A stretch of 64,000 nucleotides of DNA from Mucilaginibacter sp. PPCGB 2223. Lineage in GTDB: Bacteria > Bacteroidota > Bacteroidia > Sphingobacteriales > Sphingobacteriaceae. The first letter of the stretch is position 1; the number at the start of each line of letters is the position of its first letter. Where the stretch lies: contig NZ_MDJS01000003.1 of assembly GCF_001705515.1 (NCBI RefSeq), positions 744,001 to 808,000 of the forward strand, read 5' to 3'. The position numbers and the translations under genes were made by a program. Below, piece by piece: positions 48,963 to 60,500 of this stretch. Under the pieces are notes generated by a model. The model searched no databases. It saw nothing but the letters and a program-made list of their open reading frames with translations, and was not told where the DNA came from.

Positions 48963-51236
48963 ATGAAACATTTAAAGCCGCTCATCCTATTTCTATTGCT
49001 CACAGTAACTTCGGTTAGCTACGCGCAAAACAGCAAGACAGCCAAAATGAATGCTTATATCAAAGCATTGATGGCTAAAATGACCCTCGACGAAAAAATA
49101 GGTCAGCTCAACCTGCCATCTATCGGGTTTGATATTACCGGGCCAATTTTAAGTCAGGGTGTAGAAGGCAAAATTGAAAAAGGGTTGGTTGGTGGTGTGT
49201 TTAACACCTACACACCCGAGGCCGTCCGTAAGCTTCAGGATATCGCTGTAAAAAAATCCCGCTTAAAAATCCCTCTGCTTTTTGGTTATGATGTGATACA
49301 CGGTCATCGCACCATCTTCCCTATACCACTTGGTTTGTCAGCCAGTTGGGATATCCCTTTAATTGAAAAAACTGCCCGCACTGCTGCCAACGAAGCCACC
49401 GCCGACGGGTTAAACTGGGTGTTTTCGCCCATGGTTGATATTGCCCGCGACCCACGCTGGGGCCGGGTGTCGGAAGGTGCCGGCGAAGATACGTGGCTAG
49501 GATCGCAAATAGCTGCGGCAATGGTGCATGGTTACCAGGGCACGGATCTTAATAAAAATAATACCGTATTAGCCTGTGTAAAGCACTTCGCGCTGTATGG
49601 CGCTATCGAAGCCGGCCGTGATTACAATATGGTTGATATGAGCGAACGCAAAATGTTCGAAGTCTATTTACCGCCTTACAAAGCCGCTTTCGACGCCGGA
49701 GCCGGTAGTGCAATGAGCTCTTTTAACGAAATTAACGGCGTTCCGGCATCCGGCAATAAGTGGCTGCTAACCGATCTGCTGCGTAAGCAATGGGGTTTTA
49801 AGGGAATGGTTGCCACCGATTATACCGCCATAATGGAATTGATGAAACATGGCGTAGGCGATGAGCCGCAGGTAGCCGCGCTGGCATTAAAAGCTGGTGT
49901 CGATATGGATATGGTGAGCGAGATTTACCTGGCACAACTAAAAAAACTGGTGCAGAGTAAAAAGATCGATGTTTTCTATGTTGATCAGGCTTGCCGCCGC
50001 GTGTTGGAAGCTAAGTATAAGCTGGACCTGTTTACCGATCCATACAACCGTATTACCAATACCCGGAGTGCCGAAATGATGAGTGCCGATAAAATGGCGC
50101 TTGCACAATCGGCAGCCCAAAAAAGCATGGTATTGCTCAAAAATCAACAGGGCGTCCTGCCATTAAAAAGTAATGCAAAAATAGCGTTCATCGGCCCCTT
50201 GGTTAAAGATCAGCGCAACCTCATCGGCAATTGGAGCGGTGCGGGCGACTGGAAACAGGCAATAAGTTTTTGGGATGCTGTTCAGCCGCAATATCCGAAC
50301 AATAAGTTTTCATATGCCAAAGGCTGCAATTTGTTGGATGATACAGCGATGATCACCAAGCTCAACTTAAACGGTGCCGATATTGTTCCTGATGTAAAAT
50401 CTCCTGCAAAGCTTATAGACGAAGCCGTATCGGTAGCCAAAGATGCTGATGTAGTTGTGGCCTTTTTAGGCGAGTCCTTTATGATGACGGGTGAAGCATC
50501 CAGTCGGAGCGACATTTCTTTGCCCGAAAACCAGAAAACATTGCTAAAAGCCCTAAAAGCTACAGGTAAACCCGTTGTTTTGGTATTGATGAACGGCAGG
50601 CCTTTAACATTAAGCTGGGAGAACGAAAACCTGGATGCCATACTTGAAACCTGGTATGCAGGCACGCGCGCAGGCAATGCAATAGCCGATGTATTGTTTG
50701 GCAAATATAATCCATCGGGTAAATTAACCATGACATTTCCCCGTAATGTGGGGCAAATACCCATCTACTACAATGCAAAAAATACCGGCAGGCCTTTCGA
50801 CGAAAAAGAAAAGTATACATCCAAATATCTTGATGTGGCCAACACGCCGCTATATCCATTTGGTTATGGTCTGAGTTACTCTGCGTTCAGTTATAGCCCG
50901 ATCAGTCTGAATAAAACCAATATAGCCATTACCGATAAGCTGCAGGCTACTATAACTATAACCAATATAGGTAATTATGCCGGCGAAGAGACTGCCCAAC
51001 TGTATACCCGGCAAATGATCGGTTCGGTAACACGGCCGGTTAAAGAGCTTAAAGGTTTTCAAAAAGTATTCTTAAAACCAGGCGAATCAAAAACAATAAC
51101 TTTTACTTTAACGGCTAACGACCTGAAGTTTTACGATATCAATATGAAGTACACAAACGAGCCGGGGCAATACAAAATATTTATTGGTACCAACTCACAG
51201 GATGTAATGGAGGCAGATTTTAAGTTGCGGCTTTAG
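48963..51236 (+). CDS. GH3 beta-glucosidase (BglX-like)
   Basis: A 757-residue secreted GH3 enzyme (signal ending SYAQ). Order: GH3 N-terminal barrel (MTLDEKIGQLNLPS, FGYDVIHGHRTIFPIPLGLS, VKHFALYGAIEAGRDYN) with nucleophile Asp in GMVATDYTAIMEL, GH3 C-terminal domain (VVVAFLGESFMMTGEASSRS) and a C-terminal fibronectin-III-like domain (GEETAQLYTRQMIGSVTRPV). GH3 enzymes of similar loci, for example BT_3567 of Bacteroides thetaiotaomicron, cleave sophorooligosaccharides, so this should release glucose from the glucanase products. An AAGGAG stands 14 nt before the ATG. Confidence 0.93.
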   Translation: MKHLKPLILFLLLTVTSVSYAQNSKTAKMNAYIKALMAKMTLDEKIGQLNLPSIGFDITGPILSQGVEGKIEKGLVGGVFNTYTPEAVRKLQDIAVKKSRLKIPLLFGYDVIHGHRTIFPIPLGLSASWDIPLIEKTARTAANEATADGLNWVFSPMVDIARDPRWGRVSEGAGEDTWLGSQIAAAMVHGYQGTDLNKNNTVLACVKHFALYGAIEAGRDYNMVDMSERKMFEVYLPPYKAAFDAGAGSAMSSFNEINGVPASGNKWLLTDLLRKQWGFKGMVATDYTAIMELMKHGVGDEPQVAALALKAGVDMDMVSEIYLAQLKKLVQSKKIDVFYVDQACRRVLEAKYKLDLFTDPYNRITNTRSAEMMSADKMALAQSAAQKSMVLLKNQQGVLPLKSNAKIAFIGPLVKDQRNLIGNWSGAGDWKQAISFWDAVQPQYPNNKFSYAKGCNLLDDTAMITKLNLNGADIVPDVKSPAKLIDEAVSVAKDADVVVAFLGESFMMTGEASSRSDISLPENQKTLLKALKATGKPVVLVLMNGRPLTLSWENENLDAILETWYAGTRAGNAIADVLFGKYNPSGKLTMTFPRNVGQIPIYYNAKNTGRPFDEKEKYTSKYLDVANTPLYPFGYGLSYSAFSYSPISLNKTNIAITDKLQATITITNIGNYAGEETAQLYTRQMIGSVTRPVKELKGFQKVFLKPGESKTITFTLTANDLKFYDINMKYTNEPGQYKIFIGTNSQDVMEADFKLRL

Positions 51237-51502
51237 ACCATTTGCAAAAAACAGCGGAAGCCCTATTATAGAAACTTTATAGTTAGAATTTATCTTTCTT
51301 TAAAAATGATACAGGCTTAATATCCTCCCAAAAGTTCGATATTTCGCGGGTTTCATCTCCGCTAAGATTAGTGTAATAAACCTATCAATTTAATAGTGTT
51401 TATGTATTTTTTATTTATACCAACTGCAAAACACCCAAATTCTACCTTATTTTTGGTTTGAGTCCTTTTAGGCTGCAGGCCGGGTTTATTTCTAAAATAC
51501 AA

Positions 51503-54500
51503 CTACCTTATAATCACTACATAGCCAGATAGTGGTGTGCCATAAATACCACGTTCAATAATATAATAGTAAGTACCCACGGGTAACGGTTTGCCGTTAT
51601 AGGTACCATCCCATGGTACCGAGTATCCTTTTGAGTAATAAAGTTTTGTTCCGTAGCGGTTAAAGATGGTTACCGTCGCTCCCGGGTAATTCGATAATTC
51701 CTTAATGTGCCACAGATCATTGATGCCGTCGCCATTGGGCGTGAATGTATTGGGTATGACAATGGGTTTAAGCACATTGATCATAATTTGCTTTTCGGTA
51801 AAGCACCCGCCTGTGCCGGTAACTCTTAAATTGTAAAGCTGGCTTTCCACGCCCTTTAACCTTGGAGTCCTGATCACTGTCGAACTCAAATACAGCGGAG
51901 GTGTCCACAAATATTGGAGATTCGTCCCGGTTACTGCCGGATCCAGCACCGTAGTTTCGCCCTCTAAAACATATTTAACATCAGGCATGGCAATAGTGGG
52001 CGCCGTGATAAAGGTCAATGTCATCACATCAGAAACAGGGATACAATTGCCAATGCCGGTTGAGGTAAGCGTGAGCTTAACCGAGCCTTTTGCTTTATCA
52101 GCATCGCTTGGGATATAGCTTACATTGACCGAAGCATCCGAAGGGCTAAAGGTACCTGTTCCCGATGTTGCCCATTTGCCGCCTGTAGCATAAGTAACAT
52201 TTCCGGCTATAGTAATCGCCGGATCGTTGGTACACATCGATTTGTTGCCGCCTGTGCTAATTATCGGTGTCGGGTTGATCGTAAGTTTCATTGTCGACGA
52301 TGAAACGCTGCACCCGCCATTTTTTGTAGAGCTTAAGGTGAGCGAAACGCCGCCGGCGGTAATATCGGCTGCTGAAGGTATATAAGTAGCACTTAACGAA
52401 GTATTGTTTGGTAAAAATGTACCGCTGCCACTGGTGCTCCAGATGCCGTTATGGGTATCGCCTATAATGCTGCCGGTTAGGGTAGTGTTCGGGCTGTTGG
52501 CGCAGGTTACCTGGTTGTTGCCCGCATAAGCTATTAAAGGCTTATTGATAGCAACTGTAGTCGATGTGGCGGCGCTTGTGCACGCGTTAACGGTAACCGT
52601 AACTTTATAGATGCCCGAATCCGCAAGAGCGACATTATGAATAACCGGGTTTTGCAAGACCGAGGTAAAGCCGTTCGGGCCGGTCCACGAGTAAGTTGCA
52701 CCCGCAACAGTAGCTGCCGAAAGGTTGATGTCATCACTGACACAAACCGGGCTGTTGCTGCCAGCAGTTGGTGCAATTGGTGTTTGATTTACAATTACTT
52801 TGGTAGTGGTTGATGCCGTAACCGAACAGCCAGGCGCAGTTATCGTTACAGTATAAATACCTGCGCTTGCAGTAACGGCCGTGTTGATAACCGGGTTTTG
52901 CAGGTTCGACGAAAAACCATTGGGGCCGGTCCATTTATAAGTGGCTCCCACAAATGTCGAAGCAAAGAGTGTGATCGGGTCGCCTGTACACACGGGCGAG
53001 TTGCTTGATGCTACCGGGTTGACCGGCGTCTGATCAACCTCAACAGTTACCGCCTGGGCCGGGCCGGTGCAACTGCTGGATGTTGCCGTTACATAATACG
53101 TACCTGCATTGGCTTGAGCGGCTGCCGGTATCGTCGGGTTAGCCTGTGTCGAATAAAAGTTATTCGGCCCGGTCCAAGCATAAGTATAACCCGGTGTAGT
53201 TTTCACGGATAAATTGATGCTGCTGCCCTGGCAAACCGGGCTGTTGCTGGTAGCAACAGGCGCAGCCGGGACTGGGTTTACCACAACGTTAACTGTGCCG
53301 GCCGCGCTTGTACAGCCATTCACGGTAGCGGTTACAGAATAAGTTCCCCCGTTAACGGTAGTTGTATTACCGATCGAAGGGTTTTGCAGGTTTGATGTAA
53401 AACCGTTAGGGCCGGTCCAGCTATAAACGGCCCCGGTAATATTACCTGCATTCAATATTAAGGTGCTTCCCTGGCACAAAGGGCCGTTGCTGCTTGCAAC
53501 CGGCGCCAAAGGCGTAGGCATAATGGTTACATTTGTTGTGCTGGCATCGCTGGTGCAACCGTTCACCGTTACAAATAAAGTATAAGTGCCTGCAGCAGCA
53601 AGGGCAGCATTGGCAATAACCGGGTTTTGAAGGTTTGAGGTAAATCCGTTAGGACCTATCCATGAGTAGGTAGCCCCTTTTACCGCGGATGTAGTTAAAC
53701 TCAGGGCATAGTTCTGGCAAACCGGAGAGTTGCTGCCTGCCGGTGGCGTGGCCGGTTTAGGGTTCACTGTAATGGTGTAGTTGACGGGTGTGCCCGGGCA
53801 TCCGTTTGCATATGGGGTAACTGTATAAGTTATCGTACCTTTCGCTGTATCAGTGTTTAATAATATTTGCGATGGGATATTGCCTGTCCCGCTGGCGGTA
53901 AAGCCCGAAATCTTCGGAGTTGCTGTAGCTGCCCATTGGAAAGTAGTTCCTGCAACGTTAGATGTAAACACAACGGCCGTATTACTGCTTTGCGAACAAA
54001 CTGTTTGTGATAACGGGTTGTTGGTGATTGTTGGCGTTGGATTTACGGTCAACGTATAGTTGAAAGGTGTTCCAGGGCACCCGTTTATCGATGGGGTGAT
54101 CTGGTAGGTTACAGCAACAGGGGCGGCAGTTGTGTTATTGAGCGATTCGGCAATGGTGCCGCTTGTTTGGCCGGATACTGCCGTATTACTTATCCCCGCT
54201 ACAGCGGCCCTGCTCCAGCTATAAGTGGCTCCGGTTACATTACTGGTAAGGGTATAGTTCTGCGCGGTATTGTTACAGATAACAGCACTGGCTGCGCTTG
54301 TTATGGAAGGTGTCGGATTAACGATAACTGTGTAAGTAAATGACGGCCCGGCACACCCGTTTGCTGAAGGGTTAATAGCGTAAAGTACATTTATCGGTGC
54401 CGATGTTGTATTAACAAGACTTTCGGTTATTGGATTGGCTATTTGTCCGCTTACTGCTGCGTTGCTGATCCCGGTAACGGCAGCCCTGCTCCAGGTATAG

Positions 54501-57500
54501 GCTGTTCCGCTAACGTTGCTGGTTATGGTATAGTTTTGAGCGGTACTGTTACAAACGGTGCCGTTGGCTGCACTGGTAATAGCTGGCGTTGGGTTAACGG
54601 TTATGGTATAGGTAAATGCCGGGCCGGAGCAACCGTTAGCCATCGGGACGATCGTATAAACAACATTTACCGGCGCCACTGATGTATTAACCAGCGTTTC
54701 GGTAATGGTATTACTCGTTTGCCCGCTTACTGCCGCATTGCTGATCCCGGTAACGGCGGCTCTGCTCCAGGTATAGGTCGTTCCGCTCACATTGCTGGTG
54801 ATAGCATAGCTCTGCGTGGTATTGTTACAGATCGTCGCACTGGCGGCGCTGGTAACTACCGGTGTCGGATTAACCGTAACGGTATACGTAAATGCCGGTC
54901 CCGAACATCCGTTAGCTGTGGGAACAATAGTATAAGCTACATTTACCGGTGCCGGTGTGGTGTTGATCAGGCTCTCTGTGATGGTGTTGCTTGTTTGCCC
55001 GCTTACCGCCGCGTTGCTGATCCCTGTAACTACTGCTCTGCTCCAGGTATAGGTCGTTCCGCTCACATTGGCGGCGATGGTATAGTTCTGGGCCGTATTG
55101 TTACAGATAGTTGCACCTGCAGCGCTGGTCACGGTTGGTGTGGGATTTACAGTGACAGTATATGTAAATGCCGGGCCCGAACATCCGTTAGCTGCAGGCA
55201 CTATGGTGTAAACTGCATTTACGGGTGCCGATGTAGTATTGAGCAACGATTCGGTGATGGTATTGCTTGTCTGTCCGTTCACTGCCGCATTGCTTATTCC
55301 CGCAACGGTAGCTCTGCTCCAGGTATAGGTCGTTCCGCTGACATTGCCGGTAATAGTGTAGCTCTGAGCTGTATTGTTACAGATCGTCGCACTTGCTGCA
55401 CTGGTTGCAGTTGGCGTCGGGTTAACGGTTATGGCATAGGTAAATGCCGGCCCCGAACAGCCATTGGCTGCCGGAACAATTACATAAACAACATTTACCG
55501 GTATCGATGTGCTGTTGATGAGGCTTTCGGTGATGGTATTACTTGTTTGCCCGCTTACCGCCGTATTGCTGATCCCGGTAACGGCTGCCCTGCTCCATGT
55601 ATAGGTTGCGCCGCTCACATTGCTGGTGATGGTATAGTTCTGTGCGGTACTGTTACAGATGGCAGCACTGGCAGTGCTCGTCACAATTGGTGTTGGGTTA
55701 ACAGTTACGGTGTAAATAAATACCGCCCCGTCGCATCCGTTGGCCGAAGGCAGGATCGAATATGGTACATTTATTGGTGTCGATGTGGTGTTAACCAGGC
55801 TTTCGGTAATGGTATTGCTGGTCTGTCCGTTCACTGCCGCGTTACTGATTCCCGCGACAGCGGCCCTGCTCCAGCTATAGGTTGTACCGCTCACAGTGCC
55901 GGTAATGGCATAGTTCTGCGCAGTATTGTTACAAATGGTAACACTGGTGGCGCTCGTCACGGTTGGTGTTGGGTTAACGGTTATCGTATACGTAAATGCG
56001 GGCCCATCGCACCCGTTAGCCGAAGGAATAATAGTATAAACTGCATTTACCGGTGCTGGTGTGGTGTTGATGAGGCTTTCGGTGATCGTATTACTTGTCT
56101 GCCCGCTTACTGCCGCATTGCTGATCCCGGTAACAGCGGGTCTGCTCCAGGTATAGGTTGTACCGCTTACATTACTGGTAATGGTGTAGTTCTGCACGGT
56201 GCTGTTGCAAATAGTTGCTGTTGCTACACTGGTTACGGTTGGTGTTGGGTTAACCGTAATAGTGTAGGTAAACAGTGGTCCGCTGCAGCCATTAGCTTGC
56301 GGAATAATGTTATAAGCAACATTTACAGGCGCGTTTGTTGTATTGATCAGGCTTTCGGTAATGGTACTGCTCGTTTGCCCGTTCACTGCTGCATTGCTGA
56401 TCCCGGTAACGGCGGCCCTGCTCCAGGTATAGGTTGTACCGCTTACATTACTGGTAATGGCGTAGTTCTGCGCGGTGCTGTTACAAGTAATTGCATTTGC
56501 AACGCTGGTTACTCTCGGCGTTGGGCTAACCGTAACAACATAATTAAAAACGGGCCCGCTGCAGCCGTTGGCGTCCGGAATGATGCTATAGGTTACATCT
56601 ATCGGATTTACTGTGGTGTTAACGAGCGTTTCGGTGATCGTATTGCTTGTTTGCCCGCTCACGGCGGGATTGCTGATACCGGCTACTGATGCCCGGCTCC
56701 AGGTGTACGTCGCCCCGCTCACATTGCTGGTAATGGTATAGTTCTGCGCAATATTGTTACAGGTTGACGCCGTTGATGCGCTGGTCACCACAGGAGTCGG
56801 GTTAACGGTAACTGTATAAGTAAACACCGGCCCCGAACATCCGTTAGCCGAAGGAACAATAACGTAAGGCACATTGATTGGTCCGGTAGTCGTATTAACC
56901 AGGCTTTCGGTAATGGTATTGCTTGTTTGCGAAGATACTGCCGTATTGCTGATCCCGGCAACGGCAGCCCTGCTCCAGGTATAGGCTGTGCCGCTAACAT
57001 TGCCGGTAATGGTATAGTTCTGTGCCGTATTGTTACAGGTAGTTGCACTTGCCGCGCTTGTAACGGTTGGGGTAGGATTAACAGTAACCGCATACGTAAA
57101 TGCCGGCCCGTCGCAACCGTTAGCCGAAGGTAAGATCGAATAGATCACATTGATCGGTGCCGATGTGGTGTTGACGAGACTTTCGGTAATGGTATTGCTT
57201 GTTTGGGCTGATATAGGCGCATTGCTGATCCCGGTAACAGCGGCCCTGCTCCATGTGTATGTTGCTCCACTCACGTTGCTGGTAATGGTATAACTCTGCG
57301 CTGTATTATTACAGGTAGTTGCATTGGCTGCGCTGGTCACCGTAGGCGTCGGGTTAACGGTAACCGTGTAAGTAAATGCCGGCCCGCTACATCCATTAGC
57401 TGCCGGAACAATAATATAAGCTACTGCAACGGGTGCATTGGTCGTATTGTTTAACGCCTCGCTGATAATGTTGCTTGTTTGCCCGCTTATCGCTGCATTA

Positions 57501-60500
57501 TTGATCCCGGCCACGGCCGCCCTGCTCCATGTATAGGTCGCGCCGCTCACGTTACTGCTGATGGTATAATTCTGGGCCGTGTTATTACAAATATTGCCTC
57601 CGCCCGCACTCGTTACAGTTGGTGTGGGATTTACGGTAACCGTATAGGTAAATGCCGGCCCACTACAGCCATTAGCTGCCGGAGCTATGGTGTAATCCAC
57701 ATTTACAGGTGCCGCTGTGGTGTTTACCAGGCTTTCGGTAATGGTGTTACTTGTCTGCCCGCTTACCGCCGTATTGCTGATGCCGGCAACAGTTCCTCTG
57801 CTCCATGTATAAGTTGTTCCGCCAACATTGCTGGTAATGTTATAATTCTGGGCCGTATTGTTACAGGTAGTTGCACTTGCCGCACTTGTAACTGCAGGTG
57901 TCGGATTAACAGTTAAGGTATAGGTAAACACCGGCCCATCACAGCCGTTAGCCGATGGCAGTATGGAGTAGGTCACGTTTATCGGGGCCGATGTAGTGTT
58001 GACCAGGCTTTCGGTAATTGCGCTACTTGTTCGACCGCTCACCGCGGCATTGCTGATCCCGGCAACTGTCGCTCTGCTCCATGTAAAGGTTGTGCTGCTT
58101 ACGTTGCTGGTTATAGCGTAGCTCTGTGCCGTATTGTTACATGTGGCCGCGCTGGCCGCGCTTGTTACGGTTGGCGTTGGGTTAACGGTTAACGTATAGG
58201 TAAATGTTGAACCGGTACAGCCATTAGCTGTCGGAACGATAGAGTAAACTACATTTATTGGCGCCGATGTCGTGTTGATCAATGTTTCCGAAATGGTATT
58301 ACTTGTCTGTCCGCTAACCGCTACATTACTTATCCCGGCAACGGCTGCCCTATCCCAGCTGTAAGTTGTACCGCTCACATTACTGGTGATGGTATAGTTC
58401 TGCGCCGTGCTGTTGCAGATGGCGGCAGCGGCGAGGCTTGTTACAGCAGGCGTTGGGTTAACCGTGATTGTCATTTGATCCGATACAGCGCCACAAGGCC
58501 CGGCCGGGTCGTTCGTTGTTAAAGTTAGCGTCGCGCTGGTTTCGCCAGGGCCCAAAGTGTAGGTGGTAGCTGGCGACGTAGCATCGGTAAAATGCCCCGT
58601 TCCGCCTGACCATGTGCCGCTGGTCGCGCCGCCACCTATAACGCCGTTTAACGTAACCGTTTGCCCCGAACATACAACCTGGTCGGCACCGGCATTTACA
58701 GTTGCTGCAGGGTTAATGGTTACGGTATTGGTGGCCGATGCTGCGGCGCAACCACCGGCGGCGGCAATGTTATTGGTAATAGTATACGTACCGGGTGTAG
58801 AATGTTGCAGGTCAATTTCACCTGTACTGGTATTTAAAAACACCAAACCCGCGCTCGAACTGAATATCCCTGCACTGGTGCCGGGCAAAAAAGTAGGTAA
58901 GGGATTTGCCTGGTACTGGCAATATGGCCCGGTGTAGCTAAATGTTGCGTCGGGGGCGCTGGTAATGGTAATGCTCGCGCTGCTGGTATAGGTACAGCTG
59001 GTATTAGTAACAAATGTTATAGTGTACGTGCCGATGGTACTGGCGGCCAGGTCAATTTCACCGGTTTGGTTATCGACGAATACAAGCCCGGCAGTCGAGC
59101 TGAATGTTCCGCCTGATGGCGATACTACCGTCGGGGTTGGGTTGGTTCCTGTCTTACAAAAAGTGCCCGAAGGGTAAAAAAACGCCGGGTTTACAGGCGG
59201 TGTAACCGTTACCGCAACTGCAGTACGTGGCCCTGTACAACCCGACGCCGAGGTGGCATCAACATAATAGGTGGCCGTATTTGATAACGCGGGTGTAGTA
59301 TAAGCTGCACCTGTAAAAAGTAGTGTTCCACCGGTAGCGGCATCATACCAATGATAGGTTCCGCCCGGGGCAGATGCTGTTAAGGTTGCCGTTGATCCCT
59401 GGCAAATGGTACTTCCGGATGCTGTAGGCGCAGCCGGCAATGGGCTAACGGTAACCGTTACGGCAGTTCTCGGGCCCACGCATCCGTTTACGGTGGTTTG
59501 TACATAGTATGTTGTCGTCGCAGTTAAAACCGGTGTAGTGAAACTTGCACCGGTACTCAGCAGGTTCCCACCCGATGCACTATCGTACCAGTCATAAGTA
59601 CCGCCCGGCGCAGTGGCGGTTAGTGTGGCCGTATTACCGCTGCAAATAGCGGTGCCCGAAGCAGTTGGCGCGGCCGGAGTCGGGTTTACGGTTACCGTAA
59701 CCGCTGTGCGCGCCCCTGTACATCCGTTCACGGTAGCCTGTACGTAATAGGTTGCTGTAGTGGTTAGCGTGGGAGTGGTATATGATGCTCCGGTAAACAG
59801 CAATGTTCCACCTGAGGGCACAGAGAACCAATCATAAGTACCACCCGGTGCGGTGGCCGTTAATGTAGCCGCACTGCCGCTACAAACTGTAGCACCCAAT
59901 GCCGTAGGGGCCGGCGTTACCGGGTTAACGGTTACATTTACTGCCGAGCGTGGACTTGTACATCCATTGACGATAGTTTGAACATAATAGGTGGTGCTGC
60001 TGGTTAATGCCGGTGTAATATAGGTTGAGCCTGTAGCAAGTAAGGTGCCGCCCGAAGCAGCACTATACCACTGGTAAGTACCTCCGGGAGCTATTGCGGT
60101 TAGTGTTGCCGTTGTTCCGTTGCAAATAGTAGCATCCGCGGCCGTAGGCGCAGCGGGGATGGCATTTACCGTTACCGTGACAGGTGTACGCGCGCTTACA
60201 CATCCGTTAACTGTTGTCTGCACATAATAGGTAGTTGTGGCTGTTAAAACAGGCGTGGTATACGTTGCGCCGCTTATCAATAATGTGCCGCCGCTGGCCG
60301 AATCGTACCAGTCATAATTACCGCCGGGCGCAGTAGCTGTTAATGTTACCGCCGTACCGCTGCAGGTACTTGTCCCTGCGGCTGTGGGTGCAACCGGGGT
60401 TGGTATAATGCTTACGGTAACCGCCGTACGCGGACTGGCACATCCGTTTACCGTAGTTTGCACATAATAGGTGGTGTTTACAGTTAATGCAGGTGTTGTA

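Noticed and set aside
54719..56689. A 656-codon open frame on the plus strand opposite the giant gene
   Set aside because: It mirrors the repeats of the real gene on the other strand, is rich in Arg, Cys and Gly as expected for antisense of this repeat, and has no domain, signal or start context.
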